Shown here piece after piece: positions 6,700 through 13,966 of a stretch of DNA of 28,257 nucleotides. Within the stretch, counting starts at the first letter, position 1; each line of letters starts with the position of its first letter. The stretch is from JANSYP01 sp039184415 (GTDB taxonomy: Bacteria; Pseudomonadota; Alphaproteobacteria; Rhodobacterales; Rhodobacteraceae), in assembly GCA_039184415.1 (NCBI GenBank), contig JBCDBB010000034.1, positions 1 to 28,257 on the forward strand, read 5' to 3'. The notes beneath the pieces were generated by a model. It did not search any database, was not told where the DNA came from, and saw only the letters and a program-made list of their open reading frames with translations. The translations under genes were made by a program, and so were the position numbers.

Positions 6700-9159
6700 A
6701 TGGACCGGCTGCGCTCCTTCCTCGATGAACGCCGCGAGCGGCTCGCAGCCTCGGACGCGGCGCTCAACGGCATTGCCGGGATCGAGGTTGACCCGGACGA
6801 CCAGACCCGGCTGCACCTGCGCTTTGTCAAGGCGCTGCCCGGCCCGGGCGGCATCCCCACTGCCCCGCTGGCGCCAGGCGATCTGACCATCACCGGGGGC
6901 GACCGGATCCGCGGCATCGGTGTGACATCGGTCGCTGCCGACGGCGATGCGCTTGTGCTGACGGTCAGCGCGGCGGGGGATTTCAGCCCCTACACGCTGA
7001 CCATCGACGCCGATGTGCCGGGCTTCGATCCCGCGCTCCGGGCGATCGTCTTTTCCTTCAAGGTCCATTGCGACACCGGCGGCGACTGTGCACCCGGCGA
7101 TCTGGACAGCGGCGAGGTGCGTTACGAGCCGCGGCTCGATTATCTGGCGCGCGACTATGACAGCTACCGCCGGATGCTGCTCGACCGGCTGGCCGTCACG
7201 GCACCCGATCTGATCGACCGCAACCCGGCCTCGATGGAGATCGCGCTGGTCGAGTGGCTGGCCTATCTCGGCGACGCGCTGGCCCAGAAGCTCGACGCGG
7301 TGGAGACGGAGTACAGTCTGGAGACCGCGCGCCTGCGCCCCTCGGTGGCGCGCCATGCAAGGCTGACCGGCTACCGGATGCACAATGGCGCCAGCGCGCG
7401 GGTTCTGGCACAGGCGGTGACCGGCAGCGACTTCGTTCTGCTGTCCGATCAGACCGCCTTTGTCACGGGCAGCGCGGCGCTCATCGCCACCGTCGTCAGC
7501 CAGCAGGCCGCGGCCCGGGCCGCTCAGGATGGCGCGGTGGTGTTCGAGCCGCTGGAAGACACCCAGCTGAGGGTGGCCCATAATGAGATCGGGCTCCACG
7601 CCTGGGGCGATCCCGATGCGATCCTGCGCGCAGGCAGCACGACCGCCTGGCTGCAGAACCCCGACGGCGCGCTGATGCTCGCCGCGGGCGACCTGCTGAT
7701 CCTGGAAGCGACCCGCAGTCCCGACACGGGGCGCGCCGCGGATGCCGATCCCGCCCACCGGCAAGCCGTTCGGCTGATCGCCGATCCAGTGCCCGAGGTC
7801 GACGCCCTGGCGGAAGACGGCCCGCTGTCGGTCCTGCGCATCGCATGGCATCCCGAAGATGCGCTGCGCTTTGACCTCTGCATCGGGACGCGCCCGGCGG
7901 AGGAAGGGCCCCTTTCGATGGCGCGCGGCAACCTCGTCCTGGCCGATCACGGGATGCGGCTGGCCGCACCCGAGCCGTTGGGCGCAGCCTCGTCTCCGGT
8001 CGATCCGGAAGCGTCGCCCGCACCGGGCGAACCTGACGAGCGCAAGGGCCTGGCCGCGCTTGACCGGCCCAAACCCTTTGCCCCGGTGCTGGCGCAACGC
8101 GAGCTGACCTTCTCCGCAGGGCTCCCCGATCCGGCGGCCTCTGCGAGCGCGCTGCAAGGGGTCGATCCGGCGTGGGCAAAGCCCGAGATCACGCTGAGCG
8201 TGGAGGACGACGCCGCACCCTGGACGCCGCTCCCCGATCTGTTGGGGGCGAGCCCCGACGCGCCAGTCTTCGTGGCCGAGGTCGCCGCGGACGGCAAGAC
8301 GCACCTTCGGTTCGGCCGCGGCCATGGGCAGGCCCGCAGCCCCCATGGACGCACGCCGCCTGCGGACAAGGCGATCGCGGCCAGCTACCGGATCGGCACC
8401 GGGCGGCGCGGCAATATCGGCGCCGATGCGCTGGCGCATCTGGCCACCGATGCGGTGGCGCCCGATATCCTGGCCGTGCGCAACCCACTGCCCGCGACCG
8501 GCGGCGCGGATCGCGAAACCCTCGCCGAGGTGCGCCAACGGGCTCCCGTGGCCTTCCGCGCGCAGCGCCGTGCGGTGACGCTCGCGGACTACGAGACCCT
8601 GCTGACGGCCCATCCCAAGGTGCAGCGCGCCTTCGCCCGCAAACGCTGGCTTGGCAGCTGGTCGGCGATCTTCCTGTCGGTGGACCGCACGGGCGGGCTG
8701 GAGGTGGACGACGCCTTCCGCTCCGAAATGCTGCGCTATCTCGAACCCTTCCGGATGATGGGCCACGATCTGACCATCGACGCGCCGATCCACGTGCCGC
8801 TCCGGCTGACCATGGCGGTCTGCGTCGACCCCGACCATTTCGCCGCGGATGTGCAGCGCGCGCTGGAGCGCCGCTTTTCCGCCGGGCTAACCGAAACAGG
8901 ACGGCCGGGTTTCTTCCATCCCGACGCTCTGAGCTTCGGCGCGGTGATCTATCTCAGCCGGATCTATGAGGCCGCCCTCGCGGTCCCGGGCGTGGGCGAT
9001 GTGACGGTGACGGCCTTCGATGTCGCCTCGGCCACGACGCGGTCGGCGCTGGAGGATGGCGTTCTGCGCTTCGGTCCCCGCGAGATCCCGCTTCTGTCGG
9101 ATGATCCCAACCGTCCCGACGCCGGCACGCTGACCATCACGACGGAGGGCGGGCGATGA
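6700..9159 (+). CDS. Putative baseplate assembly protein, baseplate-J-like (first copy)
   Basis: An 819-residue wedge protein. Around residues 145-230 it carries the strong family block LDYLARDYDSYRRM, then NPASMEIALVEWLAYLGDALAQKLDAVETEYSLETARLR and RHARLTGYRMHNGASAR, seen in the large putative baseplate assembly proteins of eCIS loci. A second block, VRNPLPATGGADRETLAEVRQRAP (from about 593), is shared with the next gene and is baseplate-J-like. The C-terminus (MAVCVDPDHFAADVQRALERRF, IYEAALAVPGVGDVTVTAF) matches the last J domain. It is comparable to Afp11 or phage gp6/J. Residues about 420-520 are proline/alanine-rich and look like a variable loop. Its stop overlaps the next start by ATGA. 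Confidence 0.85.
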   Translation: MDRLRSFLDERRERLAASDAALNGIAGIEVDPDDQTRLHLRFVKALPGPGGIPTAPLAPGDLTITGGDRIRGIGVTSVAADGDALVLTVSAAGDFSPYTLTIDADVPGFDPALRAIVFSFKVHCDTGGDCAPGDLDSGEVRYEPRLDYLARDYDSYRRMLLDRLAVTAPDLIDRNPASMEIALVEWLAYLGDALAQKLDAVETEYSLETARLRPSVARHARLTGYRMHNGASARVLAQAVTGSDFVLLSDQTAFVTGSAALIATVVSQQAAARAAQDGAVVFEPLEDTQLRVAHNEIGLHAWGDPDAILRAGSTTAWLQNPDGALMLAAGDLLILEATRSPDTGRAADADPAHRQAVRLIADPVPEVDALAEDGPLSVLRIAWHPEDALRFDLCIGTRPAEEGPLSMARGNLVLADHGMRLAAPEPLGAASSPVDPEASPAPGEPDERKGLAALDRPKPFAPVLAQRELTFSAGLPDPAASASALQGVDPAWAKPEITLSVEDDAAPWTPLPDLLGASPDAPVFVAEVAADGKTHLRFGRGHGQARSPHGRTPPADKAIAASYRIGTGRRGNIGADALAHLATDAVAPDILAVRNPLPATGGADRETLAEVRQRAPVAFRAQRRAVTLADYETLLTAHPKVQRAFARKRWLGSWSAIFLSVDRTGGLEVDDAFRSEMLRYLEPFRMMGHDLTIDAPIHVPLRLTMAVCVDPDHFAADVQRALERRFSAGLTETGRPGFFHPDALSFGAVIYLSRIYEAALAVPGVGDVTVTAFDVASATTRSALEDGVLRFGPREIPLLSDDPNRPDAGTLTITTEGGR

Positions 9160-11843
9160 CCGGCACGCGCAGCAAACCGACCCCGGCCGCGGTGGGCAAT
9201 CGCCCCGGTCTCGACACGGTCGCCACCCGTGTGGGGACCCATTCGATGTTTCTTGAGGCGATGCAGCGCGGATTGGCCGACGCCAACCGCCCGGGTCTGG
9301 GCGACCTGCGCACGCGGGCTGCGGGCGATGCGACGCTGTCGATGCTCGATGGCTGGGCCGCGGTCTGCGATACGCTCACTTTCTATGGCGAGCGCGCGGC
9401 GCAGGAGGCCTATCTGCGCACCGCCACGGAACGCGCGAGCCTGCGCGCCCACGCCCGCCAGATCGGCTATGAGCTTCGCCCGGCCAAGGCGGCCACCGTG
9501 CATCTGGCCTTTGAGACGGAGCTTGATGCCGACGGCGAGGCGCCGCTCGAGTACGAGGCCGGGCTGCAGGTCCGGTCCATTCCCCGCGATGGCGAGCTGC
9601 CCCAGATCTTCGAAACCATCGAACCGCTCACCGCGCGCGCGCAGTGGGCAGCACTAACCCCGCGGCTGCATCATCCGCAGGTCCTGACCGGCAACAGCGA
9701 CCGGCTGACGCTCACCCCCGGCGGCCCGCCGATCCGGCAGGGCGATCCGGTCATCTTCCTGCGCGGCGAGACGCCCGAGCGGTTTACCAGCGGCGGTCGC
9801 GGCTATCTTCGCCGCATCACCAGCATTGAAGAGGCCGAGGACGGCACGCGGCAGGTTACGCTTGCGGCGAAGCCGGCGAGCAGCCCGATCTATGCGTTCG
9901 CCATCGGCTATATCGGGTTTTTCGGGTGGCAGAGCGGGCAGGTGCTGAACTCGGGCAGCCTTCTGTCGAACGTCGCACAAAAGACCTGGAGCCTCTCCGC
10001 GCTCTCCACCACGACGGCAATGAACAAGATTGGGCCGGTCAATCTGGCCAAGGCGATCCTGGCGCTGCCGAAAACCCTCTTCGATCCGATCCTGCCGGCG
10101 CGGCTGGGCGCCATCGCGGGATGCTTCGGCAATATCGCCAACAAGGAGGCGATCAAGGCGTCCGCGTCCAAACGCTATCCGGGGCGCATCACCAAGACCA
10201 AGAAGCATATCGGGGACAAGTCCAGCCTGCCGAGCAACCGGACGTATGTCTATCTCGACCGGGAGGTGCCCGAGATCGTGACGGGCTCCACCGTGCTGCT
10301 CCGCGACCGGTCCCGCGAAGGGTGGAGCCTGGTGCGCGGCGTGGAGACGGTGTCCGTGGCCGCCTATGCGCTCAGTGCCAAGGTCACCCGGCTGGAGGTC
10401 GACGCCAATCTGACCGGGTCGCAAAGCGATGGCTCGGGCGGGTTTCAGAAGGTTGCCGCCTCGGGTTTCCGGACCCGGACGACCACGGTCTATGGCGCGC
10501 CCGAGACGCTGCCGCTGGCCGATCTGCCGATCACGGCGGATGTCGGCGACGGCACCAGCGCGCCCGGTGCCGATGCGATCGAGCTGTCGGTGCCGGTGCT
10601 CGACCTGCTGCCGGGCAAGTCCGTTGCCATCGAGGGCGAGCGCGCCGACCTGCCCGGCGTCACCGCCGCCGAAATCCGCACCATTGCAGAGACGGCGCTG
10701 ACCGGCGGGTTCACGGTCCTGACTTTCACGCAACCATTGGCGCACCGCTACTTGCGTGAGACCGTCACGCTGAACGGCAATGTCGCAGAAGCCACCCATG
10801 GCGAGACCGTCGCCGAGGCGCTTGGCGATGGGGACGCGACAAAGCCCTTCGCCAGCTTCGCCCTGAAATCCGGTCCGCTTACCCATGTCTCGGCGGCGAC
10901 GGAGTCCGGCATCGCCCCGGCGCTGGAGATCCGCGTCGATGGCGTGCGGTGGGATCTGGTCGCGGACTTCGCGGGCACCGGCCCGGAGGACCGCGTCTAT
11001 CTGCTGAGGATTGAGGAGGACGGCACGGCGCGGATCGTCTTCGGTGACGGGATCACCGGGCAGAGGCCGTCCACGGGTCTGGGCAATATCGAGGCGATCT
11101 ACCGCAAGGGCGCAGGCGTTGCGGGCATGCTCGCCGCCGGGCAACTGGCGCTGCTCGCGACGAAGCCGGTGGAGCTGAAGGGGGTACGCAACCCGCTGCC
11201 CCCCGCTGCCGGAGACGATGCCGAGACGCTAAAGGACGCCCGCACCAACGCGCCCCTGCGGGTCCTGACGCTGGGCCGGGTCGTGTCCCTGCGCGACTAT
11301 GAGGATTTCGCCCGCGCCTTCGCCTCCGTCGCCAAGGCGCGGGCCGACTGGGCGTTCGACGGGTTCGCGCGCCCGATCTTTCTCACCGTCGCTGGACCGG
11401 GAGGCGCCCCGCTGCCCCCCGATGGCGCCGACATGCAGAACCTGCGCGCGCGGCTGGCCGAGGCCGGAGAGGCCGACCAGCGCGTGAGCGTGCGCAACTA
11501 TACCGAGGCGCGGTTCCACGTCGCGGCGCGGCTCTGGCAGGACCCGGCCTACCTAGCCGACGATGTCCGGAGGGCGGCGGAGAACGCCCTTGCGCTGGCC
11601 TTCGGCTTTGAGGCGCGCGCGCTCGGCCAGGGGGTCAGCCATGCCCAGATCATCGCCGTACTGCAATCCGTGCCCGGCGTGCGTGGCGTCGATCTCGACG
11701 CGCTCTACCGCGCAGGCGACCCGGTCGCGCTGGAGCCGCGCCTGCCCGCCGCGGTCGCGCGTCCGGGCCAGCGCGGCGTCCCCGAACCCGCGGAGCTGCT
11801 GCTGATCGACATGGCCGCGAGCAGCCTGGAGGTTCTGCCATGA
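9156..11843 (+). CDS. Putative baseplate assembly protein, baseplate-J-like (second copy)
   Basis: An 895-residue second wedge protein. The N-terminal block LDGWAAVCDTLTFYGERAAQEAYLRTATERASLRAHARQIGYEL (about 65-110) and GELPQIFETIEPLTARAQW (about 145-165) fit the TIGR02243-type putative baseplate assembly family. YVYLDREVPEIVTGSTVLL (near 365-380) is another recognisable block. VRNPLPPAAGDDAETLKDARTNAP begins at 677 and parallels the first copy. The end (SHAQIIAVLQSVPGVRGVDLDAL) is the J-type terminal domain. Between about residues 247 and 360 lies a hydrophobic, lysine-containing stretch (FAIGYIGFFGWQ onward) that differs from the consensus I know. It is coupled to both neighbours by ATGA overlaps. 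The two copies probably form the heteromeric wedge, as Afp11 and Afp12 do. Confidence 0.83.
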   Translation: MTGTRSKPTPAAVGNRPGLDTVATRVGTHSMFLEAMQRGLADANRPGLGDLRTRAAGDATLSMLDGWAAVCDTLTFYGERAAQEAYLRTATERASLRAHARQIGYELRPAKAATVHLAFETELDADGEAPLEYEAGLQVRSIPRDGELPQIFETIEPLTARAQWAALTPRLHHPQVLTGNSDRLTLTPGGPPIRQGDPVIFLRGETPERFTSGGRGYLRRITSIEEAEDGTRQVTLAAKPASSPIYAFAIGYIGFFGWQSGQVLNSGSLLSNVAQKTWSLSALSTTTAMNKIGPVNLAKAILALPKTLFDPILPARLGAIAGCFGNIANKEAIKASASKRYPGRITKTKKHIGDKSSLPSNRTYVYLDREVPEIVTGSTVLLRDRSREGWSLVRGVETVSVAAYALSAKVTRLEVDANLTGSQSDGSGGFQKVAASGFRTRTTTVYGAPETLPLADLPITADVGDGTSAPGADAIELSVPVLDLLPGKSVAIEGERADLPGVTAAEIRTIAETALTGGFTVLTFTQPLAHRYLRETVTLNGNVAEATHGETVAEALGDGDATKPFASFALKSGPLTHVSAATESGIAPALEIRVDGVRWDLVADFAGTGPEDRVYLLRIEEDGTARIVFGDGITGQRPSTGLGNIEAIYRKGAGVAGMLAAGQLALLATKPVELKGVRNPLPPAAGDDAETLKDARTNAPLRVLTLGRVVSLRDYEDFARAFASVAKARADWAFDGFARPIFLTVAGPGGAPLPPDGADMQNLRARLAEAGEADQRVSVRNYTEARFHVAARLWQDPAYLADDVRRAAENALALAFGFEARALGQGVSHAQIIAVLQSVPGVRGVDLDALYRAGDPVALEPRLPAAVARPGQRGVPEPAELLLIDMAASSLEVLP

Positions 11844-13933
11844 GCTTTTCGACCGACCGGCTCTTTGCGCTGCTGCCCGCCTATCTGCGCCTGCGCGATG
11901 CCGAAGAGGGCCGCGCGATCAAGGGCCGCGTCGCACCCGGCACGACAGATCCGCGGTCGATCGAGGATTTCGGACCGCTGCGAACGCTCGCCTCGCTCGT
12001 CGCGCGCGAAGGCCAGATCGTCGATGAAAGCCTCGACCAGCTTTATGACGATGCGTTCATCGAGACCTGCGCGCCCTGGGCTATTCCCTACATCGCAGAG
12101 CTGCTCGGCGTCCGCGGGCTCGCCGATTTGCCCGAAGGGCTCGACATGCGCGCCCGCGTCGCAAACGCACTGGAGCTGCGCGCGCGCAAGGGCACGCTCA
12201 GGGCCCTGGAACAGGCGGCGGCCGATTTCAGCGGGTGGCCGGTCTATGCCGTCGAATACTGGCAGCACACCAGCCATGCGCAAGCCATGCGCCTGCCCCA
12301 TCCGGAGATGGGCCGGACGGTCGATGTCCGCGCGCGGCCCCGTCTGGCCCGGATCGCCACGCCGTTCGAACGCGATGCCCGCAATGTCGAGACCCGCCGG
12401 ATCGCAACCGCAGGAGGTCGCTGGAACCTCGGCAATATCGGCCTGCATGTCTGGCGCATGCGCCCCTACAGCCTCAGCGCGCATCGGGTCGAGCCCGTGG
12501 CCGACGGGCGGCGCCATTTCCGCTTCAATCCCTTCGGCTGCGACGCGGCGCTTTTCGCGCCCCGCGGCGTGGATGGCGGCGTCAGCGAGCCCGCACAGGA
12601 AGTGGACATGCCGACCCCGATCAGCCGCGCGATCCTTGCCGAGGATGTGAGCCGGTTTTACGGGCCCGGAGGCGCGATCTTCGTCACCGTCGACGGGACG
12701 CCTGTGGCCGCCGCCGACGTGAAAGCCGCGCATCTGGGCGATCTGCCCGGCGGCGGGGCGGAGCCCGACTGGAACCACGGCACGCGGGCCGGTCCCGCCA
12801 CGGGCCAGGTGCTCATCGACCCCGAACTCGGCCGGCTGGTTGTGGATTCGGCGCTCACAGGGCCGGTGCGCGTGACCTGCCATTTCGCCCGTCCGCTGGA
12901 GATTGGGGGCGGAGAGCACGACCGCGCGCTGAGTGCGGGATCGCTGGAGGATGCCACCCTGCTCGCGCCCTCGTCAAATCTCGCGACCGCCGTCACGGAC
13001 GCCGGGGGCGGAGGCAGCTTCACGTTCGAACAGACGACGCTCTATCGCGGTGGCGGAACGGTGAACGTACCGGCGGACGGGGTGCTGCGGCTTGTCGCGA
13101 CGGACCGGCATATGCCGACCTGGCGGCTTCCGGCGACCGGCCTGACCATCCGGCTCGGGCGGCGGGCGCGGGTCGAGTTCAACGGGGTGCGGATCTTTGG
13201 CGGGCCTCTGCGCATCGAGGGGCCGGGCGCCGGCGCGGCCTTCACCGATTGCACACTGCTGCCCGGCCTGGCGCTGACGCGCCTCGGCGCGATGCGCGAT
13301 CCCGGAGCGGTGAGCCTGACCATGGCCTCGGCGGGAGCAGAGCTACGGCTAACCCGCACAATCACGGGGCCGATCCGGCTGGCCACCGACGTCGATGCGC
13401 GCCTGACAGACTGTATCGTTGATGCGGGCAGTGCGGGCGCCGCGGCGATCGAGCCCGCGTCAAATGCCCGCCGCACTGTGCTCTACCTGCTGCGGTGCAC
13501 CATCAACGGAGAGGTCCGCGTCGGGCGCTTCGCCGGACGCGGAACGACCCAGCCCGAGGATTTCGGGCTTGCCGTGGACACCGACCCGGACCTAGTCACG
13601 AGCGACACGCTCTTCACCGGACGGATCGAGGCCGAGCAGCGCCAGACCGGCTGCATCCGCTTTTCCCATGTGCCGCCGGGCAGCAGCACGCCGCGGCTCT
13701 ATCGCTGCACGCGCATGCCGCCACCGGTTATTGCCAGCCTGCGCCCGGAAGAGCCCGATTACATGACGCTGGCCTCCGGCGCGCCCGGGAGCCTGACACG
13801 CGGGGCCGAGAATGGCGACCAGATCGGGGTCTGGAACCGGGCGGCGTACGCGGCGCGCGGCGACAACATCAGCCGGTCCATCGATGATTTCCTGCGCTTC
13901 GGCCACGAAGCGGGAGTGTTCCATGCGACCTGA
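11840..13933 (+). CDS. gpI-like phage tail protein with beta-rich extension
   Basis: A 697-residue protein. The first ~130 residues match P2 gpI-type tail proteins (TIGR02242-like): FALLPAYLRLRDAEEG, then QLYDDAFIETCAPWAIPYIAELLGV and ARVANALELRARKGTLRALEQ. The remainder is beta-rich. It includes repeated short strands at about 400-560 (for example GLTIRLGRRARVEFNGVRIFG, LRLTRTITGPIRLATDVDARLTDCIVD), which resemble a solenoid. Then comes DTLFTGRIEAEQRQTGCIRFSHVPPGSSTPRLYRC, a C-terminal signature I associate with eCIS-linked gpI proteins. gpI joins the wedge to fibres, so the extension may be a docking or receptor-facing part. ATG overlaps the previous stop; 33 bases separate it from the next gene. 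Confidence 0.8.
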   Translation: MSFSTDRLFALLPAYLRLRDAEEGRAIKGRVAPGTTDPRSIEDFGPLRTLASLVAREGQIVDESLDQLYDDAFIETCAPWAIPYIAELLGVRGLADLPEGLDMRARVANALELRARKGTLRALEQAAADFSGWPVYAVEYWQHTSHAQAMRLPHPEMGRTVDVRARPRLARIATPFERDARNVETRRIATAGGRWNLGNIGLHVWRMRPYSLSAHRVEPVADGRRHFRFNPFGCDAALFAPRGVDGGVSEPAQEVDMPTPISRAILAEDVSRFYGPGGAIFVTVDGTPVAAADVKAAHLGDLPGGGAEPDWNHGTRAGPATGQVLIDPELGRLVVDSALTGPVRVTCHFARPLEIGGGEHDRALSAGSLEDATLLAPSSNLATAVTDAGGGGSFTFEQTTLYRGGGTVNVPADGVLRLVATDRHMPTWRLPATGLTIRLGRRARVEFNGVRIFGGPLRIEGPGAGAAFTDCTLLPGLALTRLGAMRDPGAVSLTMASAGAELRLTRTITGPIRLATDVDARLTDCIVDAGSAGAAAIEPASNARRTVLYLLRCTINGEVRVGRFAGRGTTQPEDFGLAVDTDPDLVTSDTLFTGRIEAEQRQTGCIRFSHVPPGSSTPRLYRCTRMPPPVIASLRPEEPDYMTLASGAPGSLTRGAENGDQIGVWNRAAYAARGDNISRSIDDFLRFGHEAGVFHAT

Positions 13934-13966
13934 CACACAAGAAACGCGAAAAGGGGGGACAGGACC

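Noticed and set aside
6676..8838. 720-codon open frame on the - strand
   Set aside because: It lies wholly opposite the first baseplate J-like gene, which has clear family motifs; long antisense frames are usual in GC-rich DNA.
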